Source: Lonicera japonica
Taxonomy: Eukaryota; Streptophyta; Magnoliopsida; Dipsacales; Caprifoliaceae
Reading direction: 5' to 3'
NCBI GenBank assembly: GCA_021464415.1
Contig: CM038469.1
Location: forward strand, 15,230,501 to 15,294,500
DNA: 64,000 nt
The position numbers and the translations under genes are program-made. Every line of letters starts with the position of its first letter. Position 1 is the first letter of the stretch. The notes beneath the pieces were generated by a model. It was given only the letters and a program-made list of their open reading frames with translations. It did no database searches and had not been told where the DNA came from. Positions 1 to 11,396 of this stretch are shown here, piece by piece.

Positions 1-370
1 GTTTGTGAGACAACAACACTTGTAGTGGTTTGATCTTCACCCGGAAGGAGATTGGAATTAGTGGAAATTCTCGGGGAACTAACCGAGCGCGGACTATGGT
101 TTGGTAAACCAAAATCGTGTGGACAAAAAGCCTTGGACTTCAAATCGATTCAATCTTTCTTACTTAATCTCTTTATTGATTGTTTTGTTATTGCTTGAGA
201 TTGCTTAATTATTTTCTCTTGTGCTTGATTGTTTATTTGCTTACATTCCTTGATATATTTGTTAAGTAAATTGTTTTACTTAAACTTTTTGAAAAAGATT
301 TTTAAATTCCGCATTTAGTTTTAAAAACCCTATTCACCCCCCTCTAGGGTTGTTTTCCGACCAACAACGT
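1..370 (+). mobile_element. Remnant of a Ty1/copia-type LTR (R/U5 part)
   Basis: The text has the look of the downstream part of a plant copia LTR: a leader-like stretch with a 'ccggaaggagattgg' block, a T-rich middle, then a 'ttcacccccctctaggg' block near 330-350 that is common close to the end of such LTRs. No gag or pol follows and there is no second LTR in the window, so this is at best a truncated or solo remnant. The left end lies outside the window. Family assignment is from recognition only. Confidence 0.4.
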
Positions 371-1949
371 TTTTTTTAACAAACCCTAAATCAAATATAT
401 GGAATCACAACTCGCATAATCAAAGACTAGGGATACTGAATTGAAATATTAGGAATTACAAAATAGATAACCTGGAGTAGAAATTCGCTCTGACCAATGA
501 CGCGATGCCGGATCCTACTCCTAACTAGGTTGTTTATGGATCCTTGATCCAAAGTCTATATCAAGATTTGAACCTTGGAATAGGACGAATTGATGGATGA
601 TGGAAACCTAAACTCGACGCTTAAAGAAGTGTGAAACTCAGTATAGTGAACGACACCACAATCTAGTGTGGATGTTATATTGATAAGTCAAGCAACATGC
701 GAATTAATTAATTCAACATGTTCTTAGAGAACACAATGAGAAAACTCTCAGTTTCATTAATTATAATCGTCTCCCTAATACAATGAAAATAATTCCTTTA
801 AATAGGAGTAAACAAAGCAATACAACCCCAAAACAATAAGGAAACTAATTCTTATCAAAAATAGGAGTCATAAATAAAAGGAAACAAACTAAATATCATC
901 TCCTAATTAAAATAAAAGACCTATTAAAAAAGAAAGAAAGAAATTGCCAAAATAATAATAATAACTGATTAAATTATTTCGCCAGCCAGTCGTGAGATCA
1001 CGCTAGAAAATAAGGCTAAATTTCGGATATTAAGACATGCCCACACCTTATCAGAACAACACTTCTGCCTTTTTGGACACAATTATCAGCTTTGTCGTGC
1101 CCACGTTCTAAGCAAACACCTCTTCTGATTTCTTCACAATTTCCCACTCCAACTTTCTTCATCTTGAACTTCCATGTCCAATCTTTAGAAACTCGATGGA
1201 ATGAATGATTGGCTCGGAATCTCTTTGTAACACTTGGATTAAGCAATTTGATAACTTTTACTTTAAACTTCCATGCTTTATCCTTGACTTTAGGCATATT
1301 CAAGCTTTCATTTAGAAACTCATAATATTCCTGGGTCGAATTGAATGATGGGCTAGGCCGGATCACATCAGAAGAGTTGACAGATAAAATTTAAGATGAA
1401 AAATGATTTCAATTGGCTAGCTATCACATGTTTTTTAAAGACATGTTGCACGATTAATTATGCCGCTTTGGTTTCACAAATATGCACCTAAAGTATCTCG
1501 GAATATGAATATAATAATTAAAACATTCATCTTTTATAAAGTGTCTATATATATAGAGATATTAATATCAGATAACATAGAAAATCTATCTTGTATTAAA
1601 CAGTTTATGGAATAAAGATTATGTATAAGTTGTTAAAACGATGCAACTAGGAAATGAAGAAATACAATCCAAGGTTTATGTATAAAATAAAGAGCATAGT
1701 ATTAAACATCTAACATAGTAGTATAAATAATTAGGATTTCCTAATAAAGTAGAACAAACTTGCTTATTTTCAGAAATTTTATGTTTAAATTTTCATCACT
1801 AGAAGCAGCACCCTTTGTCAAACAAAACTGCTGAATTCAACTTCGCGTTGCAGAAATTGAAAGGTCACCTCTCAATTACTATCTAGCCACTATAGCAAAC
1901 AATTATCTTACACATATCATATATGGATTTCTATTCTAAATAAACCTTA
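371..1949. other. Sequence without a recognisable gene
   Basis: AT-rich, many stop codons in all frames. The longest open stretch (minus strand, 1016-1366) has no motif I recognise and no codon pattern that suggests selection. The part around 740-940 resembles degraded retroelement sequence but cannot be assigned. Confidence 0.5.
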
Positions 1950-2249
1950 GGGGTTCATTTGGTTCAAGTTTTAAATCATTCATGGAATGCTATATTCCAT
2001 TCTAGAAGGATTCCAATGTTTAGTTCAAGTTTTGGGCTAGGAATGCATCATTCTAGGGATGGAGTATTCCTACAAAACCCTCCCTCTTAAATATATGGGA
2101 ATAGAGAATAACTCTAAGTATTATCTTTTAAATTTTCTTCTAAGATTACCTCTTAAGACCAAAATATCCATTCTACTTACCAAGACAACCTTTTTTTCAT
2201 TTATATTTTTTTAAAAAAGGAAAAAAATGTATTTTTTTGTTATTGAACT

Positions 2250-2338
<89 letters not shown>

Positions 2339-2628
2339 ATACATACAACGACTTTTCATAGTTCTTAACAATAAAAATAAATTTTTTACCTTTGTAAAAT
2401 TTTTAGTACTTGTCTTTCAATTTTATAAAATGAAGAATATTTTGGTAATTCACATGTATTTCACTCGTATTTTCGATTGATTCAAATATAGAGAGGTAAT
2501 TTAACGTTCAATGAAAGAATAATTCATGTCTAAACCAATCATTGGCAAGGCATCCTAGATGTCAGGAGAAAATCTTTTCAGGAATGTAGGATGCCCATTT
2601 TATTCGTAAAGCTAAAACCAAACGAGCC
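1950..2628. mobile_element. PIF/Harbinger-type non-autonomous element (MITE)
   Basis: The left end reads GGGGTTCATTTGGTT and the right end, reverse-complemented, GGCTCGTTTGGTT, an imperfect terminal inverted repeat. Both ends are flanked by TTA (1947-1949 and 2629-2631), the 3-bp target duplication expected for PIF/Harbinger elements. About 680 bp with no transposase frame, so it depended on enzymes made elsewhere. A long TTA microsatellite lies inside it. Confidence 0.5.
2254..2337. repeat. (TTA)n microsatellite
   Basis: About 28 uninterrupted trinucleotide units inside the Harbinger-type MITE. Likely length-variable between individuals. Confidence 0.95.
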
Positions 2629-2631
2629 TTA

Positions 2632-3542
2632 AGGGTCATCAATATACACACAAAACACTTCCTCTCGCACATTAAAGTCTTGTTCATCTTCTTGACAATG
2701 ATAAGAGCTTTGACTATTTGGAAAGGGTTCAAGTTCACTTCAAGCTATATTATAACTTAATGAGTTCAAGGTTACTTTTAATTCTTTGTGACTCTTTGAG
2801 GAGAAAATAATCACCCTTTTTGATTTATGTTATCATCCACTTTGTAAATAGTTCTTCTTGGAAATCTTGATAATAAGCCCTCATGTTCTATAATCCACTG
2901 AAAGAACACAAACCTTCTTGTCAATCTTGAAATATTTGTCCAGGTTACTGTAAGCTCAAGCTCCTAGAAAACTTCTCCCATAACAAATTTGTAACAGGAC
3001 ATGTAAATCCATCACTGTTGGGTGATAGAGAGAAAAATCAATCCTAACATTTATAAGAGAACAACGGAACACTAAAACATCATAAAGTACACTGAAGCAT
3101 CTAAGAAAAATAAATAGCAATTTTTCTTGATGATGGTTAAAACTAATAACCAAAAAATATGAGAGGTTTGTCTTAAACTGTCATGTTATTGTAAGGACCA
3201 AAGGGTATATGAACCTACCAAGCACAGACATTCTCTTGGAGGTTGTGTCATGCCCGACATGTGTTCGACACGTGGCCGACACGTATGTCGAAAAGTGTCA
3301 TATATTTTATTATTTTTTTAGTCGAACATGTGAAGGACAAGTGAAAATGTGTCAAATAAGAAATAATTTAAAATATATTAGGGTTCAAATCTGTACTCTA
3401 TATAAAAGTACGAATAACTTAAATGTTTTTCCCTTTTTTCATAAAGACAAGTATGCCACTTTATTTTAAAAACAAGATTTTAAGATTTACATTTAAAAGA
3501 AGAAGAAGAATATAACTTTATATATTTTTATATTAAAATTAA
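2632..3542. other. Sequence without a recognisable gene
   Basis: No supported coding region. Around 3247-3300 there is a cluster of related CGACA/TGTCG words in both orientations, of the kind seen in degraded DNA transposon ends, but no second terminus could be found. The short open frames at 2956-3153 and 3209-3469 have no recognisable content. Confidence 0.5.
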
Positions 3543-4075
3543 TATTGGTGCAAAAATCTAGAGCTGGTCTATATTCGACCACACAGTCAAATGAATGAAC
3601 TAATGATTGAGGGAATAATGAATTGAATTAAGAAAGACAAGGATGTATAGAGGATGTTCGCCCTATATAAAAATATGGGTTAGTCCTCTTTTTGCGAATA
3701 GAGTAGGAGCTCGGGCTGCTTTGCATTATAATCAGTGAGTTTGTATTACCAGCTAACTATATTTCTCCAGCTATTATATTCTTACAAGATTACAATGAAA
3801 GTATTACCAAGCCACTTAGAGTCTTGTATTAGGAGCTATATAGTGTGCTTTTGAGCTCTATTTCTCTATATCTCTCTATCTTATAATAAAGACTTCATTG
3901 TTTGATTATTTCTTAGTTGTCTGATTATTCTTGGTTGTTGAGGGAAGTAAATGCTTCCCATATATATGATAAAAAGAAAACATGTAGGGGAGATTTGTAG
4001 AGCAAGTCCAAGGCCATCCCTAATCTCCACTAACTCTAAGGTTGCTTCTCTATGGATTCTAGTGCATTAAATACA
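3543..4075 (-). repeat. 3' LTR of the Tat-type element
   Basis: Matches 10878-11396 along its length, starting with the shared block around 'agctggtctatattcgacc' and ending with 'gtgcattaaata(t/g)ca'-type sequence. The outer TG of the plus-strand left end is mutated to TA. The polypurine tract expected just inside this LTR (right of 4075) is not evident, which suggests that the boundary is truncated or rearranged. Confidence 0.8.
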
Positions 4076-5473
4076 GTAAGCATTCATCCTCTACGTCAAA
4101 TTCCTTTCTCGCCTCCAAGTAAGTTGTCCTTTTGTCAAACTATTCTTTATCCTTACAGAGCTCTTTCTACTTGTCTTGACATATTTTTCTTCGTTTGCCA
4201 CAGACATACCTCTGGTGATGGTGAGCAAAAGGAATAAAACTCTTCAGAAAGGTCCTCAGACGAAGAAATCCAAAGTAAGTGAGGTCCTCTATCGCAGAGT
4301 AAGACTTAGGCAAGGGGGTGCCGTTAGCTTGTACGTTGATCTGATAATGAGTTCCACAGTTGTCCTCCCATCTCTAGGCTCACAAGAGACTGGGCTCGAG
4401 AGGGTTGAAGGGTTTGGGGATGAGGTCGTACTCCCTACTCCTTCAAAAGAAGTTTCTTTTGTCAGGACCACCTATAAGTAGGTAGTCTATGACGATGAGG
4501 ACTTGCAGGAACTCGACCCAACTGAAGTTGTTAGTCAGTTTTTGGGGGCACTACTAGATTTGCCACCCTTAGGACTGACGGAGATGGATTAAGGTTCTTC
4601 AGACCTGGGGTGACCTTGCCCCTTTGGGTGAGGGCATGCTCCAGAATACAAGGGAAGCAGGGGTTAGCAACGTAGCTGAAGAGTACGGTTATCACATGAG
4701 TCAGGTAAACATTTTTACTCAATTTATTTTTCTTTTTACATTTTACCTTTTCGAGCTCTTTTCTCACCATGTCTTATTCTCTAAGCCCTTTCCATTTTCT
4801 ATTATACCTTTCACATAGCTGAGGAGGGCATGAGCAATCCAATTCTTACTGTAGCTCAAGAGGCTTTAAATAAGGCCAGATCGGATGTAGCTAAAGCTGA
4901 AGAAGATAAAAGGAGAATGCTGGCACAAGCTGGGCAGATATTGGTAGAAACATTGGGCATGTGGACCCAACTGGGTGTTCTCACAGACTAAATGCAAGCT
5001 GCCATCAATGCAGCTCGTACGGAGGCTGAGCTGGACTGTAGAGGTAGGGAAGAAGCTTAAAACCTGGTAGAGTTAAAGCACGATGGCAAGGAGGAGGCCA
5101 CTGGGAGCCTTAAGGAGCTCTAGAGCCAGCTAGCCTAAAGGATAAAGATCTCTCTGCTTCTTATCGACATAACAAGGCCATTAAAAAGTAAATCACTGAG
5201 TTGGAGGCAGAGAACCAAAGGCTGCGAGATTCAATGTCAGCCATTGAGGCTCAAGCTGTGGAGAACTTCTGTGTACAAGAGGGCCCACTAGCGAAGATCA
5301 GTGACGCATACGTGGGGGTTTCTTCAAGTGTCAAGAGCTCGCCTTGCAACAGCCTGAATCTTGAGGGCATCGAGCTCTCTTCAGACATGGGAATTACCCC
5401 TAAACTTGAGGCTATGATCCTGGAGAAAAGGGGAGACGTCGTTGCTATCCTCCAACTGATTAGAGAGGAATAG
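4052..5473 (+). pseudogene. Antisense additional ORF (aORF) of the Tat-type element, broken
   Basis: A plus-strand gene-like tract runs opposite to gag-pol, inward from the 3' LTR. A first piece opens at ATG 4052, inside the LTR; a GTAAGT donor at 4119 and a CAG acceptor ending at 4203 would join it in frame to a lysine-rich segment (4204-4481) that itself has a candidate start MVSKRNK. A second intron-like stretch, 4705-4818, has GTAAAC and a pyrimidine-rich TTTCACATAG end. From 4820 the translation is rich in Ala, Glu, Lys and Gln with heptad-like spacing (VAKAEEDKRRMLAQAG), suggesting a coiled coil, but is cut by in-frame stops near 4989, 5058 and 5121 and a frameshift before 5201; 5201-5473 is open again and ends with KLEAMILEKRGDVVAILQL. 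Known: Grande and related Tat elements carry an antisense ORF in this place. Function is unknown. The exon borders are inference. Confidence 0.5.
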
Positions 5474-6291
5474 CCTGAGCTGCTAGAGAAATGGGAGACT
5501 GGAAAGCCCCCTCTAGAGTTGATGATGATGTAGGGGGGCTTAGTAGTTACAAGATATCTTGTTTCTTTTTTCTCTATAATAAAAGTTCTTAGGACCCGTG
5601 TACCTGCTCCTATATTTAATGAAATGAACAAAAATTTTGCTATTTTTGCTTTAAAAATCTATCTTACTTGTATATTATGTGCTATTTTTTATTTTAAGTT
5701 GCAATTGTGAGATGGAGTTAGCCATATCTAGGTATATGGGTATCCTATCCCCCCAAACTTAAGACAAAATAACAGAGCTAAAGATATATGTAACAAAAAT
5801 TTTAGCACGGTTGCGTGTGTTAGAGGTCTTTACTAGTTTTACCAGAGGTTGTTGACCTATTTGTCTTGTTTTACTGACCTGTTTGGCAACATGTTTTTAT
5901 GTTTTTGGTCACTTAATACATATAGAATTGTGTTTATTTTGACCAAGTCTATAAGAGTTATGCCTCCTAGACCATATGCAAAGTTTGTTACACAATTCTT
6001 AAATGTCAATTTGACTCCTCAGAGCGTAAGTGTGCTCAAAGAGCTGGGTACTTACTAAACTGACCTTTTTGTGAGAGGAATTTCTTAGTTCTCAGCAGGT
6101 CTGTATAACCTTTTACGCTTGGTAACTGACCTACATGGTGGTAGAAATTTTTAAAGTTTTTGAAGTTTAAAAGATTTTTTTCCTTTTTGGCTAAGTTTGT
6201 AATAGGGTCATGCCCCCTTTTTATTTAGGCAAATTTTAACAGTTTTCTCAATTATCATTAGACCTTTTCAGTTGTGGAATTGAAATCTTTC

Positions 6292-6520
6292 AAGAGGTTT
6301 TTGGCAAAGTGTAAGTGTGTTTTTGCGAGCTGTGCACTTACTAAACTGACATCTTTGTAAAAGATTTTTTTGAAAAATGTAAGTGTGCTTTTATGAGCTG
6401 TGCATTTACTAAACTGAACTCTTTGTGAGATGTTTTTTTTGCAAAATGTAAGTATGCTTTTACGAGCTGTGCACTTACTAAACTGACCTCTTTGTAAGAG
6501 GTTTTTGCAGAGTGTGCTTT
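6292..6520. repeat. 69-bp tandem repeat in the 3' region of the Tat-type element
   Basis: Three consecutive copies and a partial fourth, anchored by 'tgtaagtgtg' at 6310, 6379 and 6448 and by 'ttactaaactga' following each. A diverged single copy lies at about 6020-6085. Because 69 is a multiple of three, the minus strand stays open across the array and shows a 23-residue periodic translation, which is a by-product of the repeat and not evidence of a protein. Tandem arrays in the 3' untranslated part of Tat elements are a known source of satellite DNA. Confidence 0.85.
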
Positions 6521-6589
6521 GTAAGTAGTGAAATACCAAAGCGAAAAATATTTCATATATTTTTCCTTGAAAATGGTCATTACAAAAGT

Positions 6590-7060
6590 ATAGAGTGTTT
6601 CCTTTAAAGGATAATATTTTTTGAGGTGCTCTATGTTCCATGATCTCATGAGCTCCATGTCGTCCATAGTTATTAGGTAGTAGGTACCAGGTCTACTGAC
6701 CTTGGTGACCACGTATGGGCCTTCCTATTTAGCAGCGAGCTTCCCATGTTTAGAGATCTTAGTAACTAGGAAGACTTTTTAAAGCACTAAATCACCCACA
6801 TTCAGGCTTATGTGTTTGACCCTATTGTTGTATTTCTTAATCATGCTTCTTTTATATATTTCTCCTTAACTCGAGCTTGCTTTCTCTTTTCATCAAGGAG
6901 GTCTAAGTTGGCCAACAAGCCATCATCGTTATAAGCTGGGTTATGGAAATTAATTATGTATGTTGGCACTCCCATTTCTACCGGAATCACTGCTTCAATT
7001 TCATAGGTCAGAAAGAAGAGACTTGAGCAGCTTGGGTCTATAGGTGGCAACAGTTCTAGC
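6590..7060 (-). pseudogene. Integrase C-terminal part, Tat-type element
   Basis: The minus strand at 7050-6841 reads FFLTYEIEAVIPVEMGVPT and then LDLLDEKRKQA, the segment that follows the catalytic core in Tat integrases. The end of the protein, PGTYYLITMD...SWNIEHLKKYYP, is at about 6690-6600 in a different frame, so at least one frameshift lies between. The zinc-binding domain and the catalytic DDE core are absent: at 7060-7135 the sequence passes from RNase H almost directly to this tail. The integrase cannot act. Confidence 0.75.
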
Positions 7061-7119
7061 GCTTCGGGAACATGTTCTTCGGTGCAGGTGAACTCTGCTA
7101 TGAAGTCTACAACCCATAT

Positions 7120-8290
7120 GGCTAACCTTCCCGACTATTCTGACTTATCGAGGATTCTTCGTAGTGGCTGGTCTGTGAGTATATCGATTGCGTAGGCTTG
7201 GAAGTAGGGCCTCAGTTTTTTGGAAGTGATCAGGAGGGCGTAAACCAATTTCTCTAGTTTAAGGTAATTGAGCTCGGCAACGTGCAGAGCTCTGCTACTG
7301 TAGTAGACCAGTAACTGTGCCCCTTCTTTATTCCTCATAAGAGCTGAGCTAACTACCATGTGTGACATCGCGAGGTACATGCACAGGGTCTCTCCTTTCT
7401 TCGGTGAGCTAATGAGAGGAGAAGCTCCTTGGTACTGCTTGAGCTACTAAAAAATGAGCTCACACTTTTCTGTTCACTCGAAGGCCTTCTTAAGAGTTTT
7501 GAAGAATGGGTGGCATTTATTTTTTACCTTAGAAATGAACCTGTTCAGAGCTGCTACCTTTTTAGTTAGGCTTTAGACTTCTTTAGGCGTGGTAGGAGAC
7601 TTCATGTCGATCAGGGCTTGTATCTTTTAGGGATTAGCCTCTATCCCCCTTTACGTTACCATGAAAACCAAGAATTTTCCTTCTTTTACCCCGAAAGCAC
7701 ATTTAGCTAGATTAAAGCACATACCATTATGTCTGAGTTTGGCGAAGGCTTCATTAAGGTCTGCCATATGACTAGAGGTTTTAAGACTCTTTACCAATAT
7801 ATCATCGAAGTAGACCTCTATATTCCTGCCTATCTTATCTTTAAACAACGTGCTCATAACCCTCTGATAGGTAACCCCGGCGTTTCTTTAACCAAACGGC
7901 ATAGTCTTGTAGCAGTAAGTCCTCCCCCCATTAGTGATAAACGAGGTTTTCTCTTCATCATTAAGAGCCATCCTTACTTGATTATAGCCAGAATATGCAT
8001 CCATGAAGCTTAACATTTTATGGCATGTAGTGGCATCTACGAGCTGGCCGATCTTTGGTAACGGAAAGCTATCTTTCGGGCAAGCCTTATCGAGGTCCTT
8101 GAAGTTTACGCACATCCTCCATTTCCCACTATGTTTTTTCACGAGCACCATGTTGGACAGCTACTTAGGGTAGTGGATCTCACGGATAAAACCAGCTTGA
8201 AGGAGCTTATAGACCTCTTTTTTTGGCAATCTGATTCTTTTCAGCCATGAAGTTTCTCTTTTTTTGTCACACAGGCTTGAAGATAGGATC
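7120..8290 (-). pseudogene. Reverse transcriptase and RNase H, Tat-type element
   Basis: Reading the minus strand from about 8290 down: an RT start (FMAEKNQIA, frameshifted), then WRMCVNFKDLDKACPKDSFP, LSFMDAYSGYNQ and KTSFIT (8151-7888), the catalytic box as VYFDDILVKS (7857-7651; the usual second residue is V or I, here F), the thumb with AALNRFIS near 7540, and RNase H with VYYSSRALHVAELNY and RPYFQAYAIDILTDQPLRR (7380-7135). Stops and frameshifts separate these blocks. The homologous protein copies RNA into DNA in the cytoplasmic particle. Nothing here is still a full-length frame. Confidence 0.9.
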
Positions 8291-8592
8291 AACGTTGAGC
8301 CAGTGTACCATGATTTATATATTAAGCCCCTTCATGTCATCGTGGTACTATACAAATACATCGGCATTGGCCCTTAAGCATTAAAAGTGCTATTTTTTTA
8401 CTTCAGAAGTGAGTTGATTGCTGATCTTGAACATCCTGTCATGCTGTGAGAGGTCCAAAAGTAGATCTTCTAGGTCCTCCATTGGCTTGCCCCGAGCTCT
8501 TTTTCTTTGTCCCTAGGGTTTAAGGTGTCAATTTCTAGCGTTGAGGGGCTACTAGGCATTTCCGCATTAATCAGCTCCTCAGTAGCAGTAGC

Positions 8593-9083
8593 CTAAAGCT
8601 GCATCATTGCTATATCGGCACTTTTAACCTCTTTCAGAGATCCGAAATGGCAATATCGAACTTCCACTTGACTTCTTCTTACTTCCACAACTCCATGGGG
8701 GGTTAGGAACCTTATGGTTAAGCTACAGGTATATATGGCGGCCCTGATTTTATTGAGAGTGCCCCTACCCTGGATAACATTATAGTGGGGGGCCTTGTCA
8801 AGAATTAGGAACTCTGCCATGGCAGTGATTTGCTTTGGAGCCGTTTTGAGAGTAACCAATAGTTCTATTGTTCCCAAGGACCTAGTCTTCTCCCAGAGAA
8901 GCCCACTAGTGTGACTAATGACGGGGTCAGGTGCTCGATGGTAAGACCCATGGCCTTGAACGCACTGTAATATATGAGGTTGGAGGTGGCTCCAGTGTTT
9001 ATGAGGATACGATTGACATTGTGATTGCCCACCATAGCTGTCACCACTAATGGATTACCATGAGGGTATTCTATCCCACTCAT
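8593..9083 (-). pseudogene. Aspartic protease domain, Tat-type element
   Basis: The minus strand at 9083-8865 holds NRILINTGATSNLIYYSAFKA, aligned with the D-T-G active site of retrotransposon proteases; the catalytic Asp is Asn here. The continuation in another frame (8877-8593) has LTVRF/VVEVRR-like strands and AEFLILD...YNVIQGRGTLNKI, the flap and C-terminal part. Asn for Asp plus the frameshift make it inactive. In intact elements this domain cuts the Gag-Pol precursor. Confidence 0.75.
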
Positions 9084-10870
9084 ATCTTCATCTGTGAAGG
9101 TGATCTATGCGATGTCATATTTCACCATCTTTACAGGTCTGAAACTGAGAAACTCTGCCTTCGAGCTCGAGGAGTTGGCCTATCTAATGTGGGCGTTTTT
9201 GGACCTATTGCTGTTTCCAGAGAAGGATGAGCCCCCTTCGATCATGAAGATCTAGTTAGTATGTTCCTTTCCTTTAGCTTTTGGGGGATCATTATTCTTC
9301 TTGTTTATATATTGTTGGAGTTGTCATCTCTAGATGAGCTTCTCGATCTCTTCCTTTAGTTTTTAGCAGTCATCTATTTCATAGATGTGGTCCTTATGGT
9401 ACCGGCAGTACTTCGTCGTGTCCCTCTTATTCTTTGAGGTTTTCATTTTCCTGGGCTCTGGGAGTTGCCCTAGTTCCAACTGGGCATCGACCTCACCCAG
9501 GGGAGCTGTCAACGGGGTGAGCTATTGGCGGGCTTTGCCTTTATTCGGTTCAAACCTGCTTCCTTCCCTTTTGCCTTTCTTGCCCCCTTTCTGTTGGCCA
9601 CAAGGTGGAATGTGTTAGCACTTGGAGGAGGGCAAGAGGGCTGATAGACTTGACAAATCACGCCTTTTGAGAGTCTTTTCTATGTCGATCTATTTGTTGA
9701 CCTCGTCTAAGAGTTTAGACATGGGTTTAGAGCAATCTTGGCCAGAGCCATCAAGCAGTAAAGGAGGCTCACCCCATCAATGAAGGTAGCCACTGCTATC
9801 CTTTCATTGAGGTTTGTGATCATAAGGCTTTCCTATTTGAATCGGCAAGCATAATCCTTTAAGCTTTATGTTAACCTCTGTTTGATGGTGAAAAGGTAAG
9901 TGGAAGGCTTGGACTGCTTTCAGGTCCCGAGAAAATGAGCTATGAACTTAGTTACGAGCTCTGAATTAACCCCGGGAGAAAACTATTGCACTACATTAGC
10001 ATTGCTCCTTTGAGGGTTGTGACGAATGCTCTGCACACAATGCTATATGGGACATTTTGGAGCCCCGTTTATGTTGTCGTGCTGCTACCAGTGGTCTATA
10101 GAATCCATGATGCCATCATATGACTCCAATGTCGGGAGCTTGAATCTCTTTGGGATCTGGCAAGTCTGAATGCGCTCTACAAATGGGGATTCGGAATCCC
10201 TTACTAGAGCTGCGGCCGTCAGACCTCCCTTCAAAGTGGCCCATCGTTTTCATCATTTTGGCTACCTAAGCTCTCATCTCTGACCTGAGCCTTTTTTTCA
10301 CCTCTTCAACTGATCCTTTGTTGGATATCCTGTCAAACACAGGCCCTCGAGGTCTGGCACATGCTTTCTGTACTGGTTCCTGGACTGGGGGAAGGGGAGG
10401 TCGGCCTATTCTGTTCCCACTCTAATGTCTAAAAGTTCTCTTTGAGCATCCTTTGTGGACTGTGTTCACTTATGTTTCCCTTACTAGTGGTGGAGGAAGT
10501 TTGGCTGAAATGTCTTCATAGGAGGACTCACGTCTGAAGTTGGACTGATTAGCTTCAAACTCACTGGTCCTGCTGCGACCCCCTAGTTTCTCTGTGGCGA
10601 TCCCCAAGCCTTTTTACAGTCGGGACTCACGTAAGAACTGGGTGAGTAGATGCCGACACAGAGGCCAAATCGACCTATCTCTCGAGCTGGGTGGGGGAGT
10701 CTCTCTCTGAGCCATAAGCTTATCAATTTGGACTTAAAAGGCGGCCTGTTGTGCCCTCAATGCTATCAAAGGGTCCGATTGGGTTTATCCTGAAGAGGAC
10801 ATAATGGATCTTTGTCGTGTCTTTCTGGGAAGGAATATGATTTTGAGAAAATGTCTTTCCTACAGACGGC
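9084..10870 (-). pseudogene. gag region, Tat-type element
   Basis: No long frame survives, but the minus strand keeps recognisable pieces: near 9410-9330 KYCRYHKDHIYEIDDC followed by KLKEEIEKLI, the Cys/His block at the end of Tat Gag; near 9960-9800 FIAHFLGTWKQSKPS and SLKDYACRFK, the capsid-like core; and near 9760 FIDGVS. Many stops. Gag would form the virus-like particle and package RNA. The short frame at 10723-10947 on the same strand runs into the LTR and is not a gene. Confidence 0.65.
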
Positions 10871-10880
10871 ATCAAACTGT
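10858..10880 (-). promoter_or_regulatory. Junction of 5' LTR and primer-binding region
   Basis: On the minus strand the LTR ends CACCAACA and is followed by 'gtttgatgccgtctgtagg'. Intact Tat-type elements commonly show 'gtttggcgccgtctgtgg' here, where a host tRNA primes minus-strand DNA synthesis. The differences from that wording are consistent with decay. Which tRNA was used cannot be judged from this. Confidence 0.45.
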
Positions 10881-11396
10881 TGGTGCAGAAAGCTAGAGCT
10901 GGTCTATATTCGACCACACAATCAAATGATTGAACCAAGAAAGACAAAGATGTATATATGATGTTCGCCCTATATGAAAATATGGGTCAGTCTTGTTCTT
11001 ACGAATAGAGCTAGGAGCTCGGGCTGCTTTATATTATAATCAGTGAGTTTGTATTACTAGTTAACTATAGCTCTCCAGCTATTTTATTCTTACAAGATTA
11101 CAATGGAAGTATTGCTAAGCCACTTAGAGTTTTGTATCAGGAGCTCTGTAGTGTGCTTTTGAACTTTGTTTCGTGTATTTTTCTCTCTTATAATAAAAAT
11201 TTGATTGCTTGATTCTTTCTTAGTTGTCTAATTATTCTTAATTGTTGGGGGAAGTAAATGCTTCCCATATATATATATATATATATATGATAGAGATGAG
11301 ACGTGTAGGGGAGCTTTGTGGAGCAGGTACAAGGCCATCCCTAATCTCCACCAACTATGACGTTGCTTCTCCATAGACTCCGGTGCATTAAATGCA
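10878..11396 (-). repeat. 5' LTR of the Tat-type element (homologous part)
   Basis: Begins TGTTGGTGCAG and aligns with 3543-4075 up to 'gtgcattaaatgca' at 11396. LTR-like composition, with repeated 'gagctc' words also found inside both LTRs, continues to about 11673 (ending TTAGGGACA), so the original LTR may be longer and the left copy truncated. The LTR holds promoter and polyadenylation signals in an active element. Confidence 0.8.

Larger units (their letters stand above)
3543..11396 (-). mobile_element. Ty3/gypsy LTR retrotransposon, Tat-type, degraded
   Basis: Two direct long terminal repeats (3543-4075 and 10878-11396) enclose, on the minus strand and in the order expected for Ty3/gypsy, gag, protease, reverse transcriptase/RNase H and the integrase C-terminus. 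The RT block contains WRMCVNFKDLDKACPKDSFP and the RNase H block TDQPLRR, wording I recognise from the plant Tat branch (Retand/Ogre/Grande relatives). Every domain is interrupted by stops or frameshifts and the middle of integrase is deleted, so the element cannot make its own proteins. On the 3' side, between the integrase end and the 3' LTR, lie a 69-bp tandem repeat and an antisense reading frame, both features described for Tat elements. No matching target duplication was seen (ATTAA on the left, ATTGG on the right). Confidence 0.85.

Noticed and set aside
1016..1366. A 116-codon minus-strand frame as a gene
   Set aside because: No motif or conserved-looking segment, and it lies in degraded repeat-like sequence.
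6258..6712. Two overlapping minus-strand frames of over 120 codons as possible proteins
   Set aside because: They run through a 69-bp tandem repeat, whose length keeps any frame open, and through the last codons of the integrase. The periodic translation is a repeat effect.
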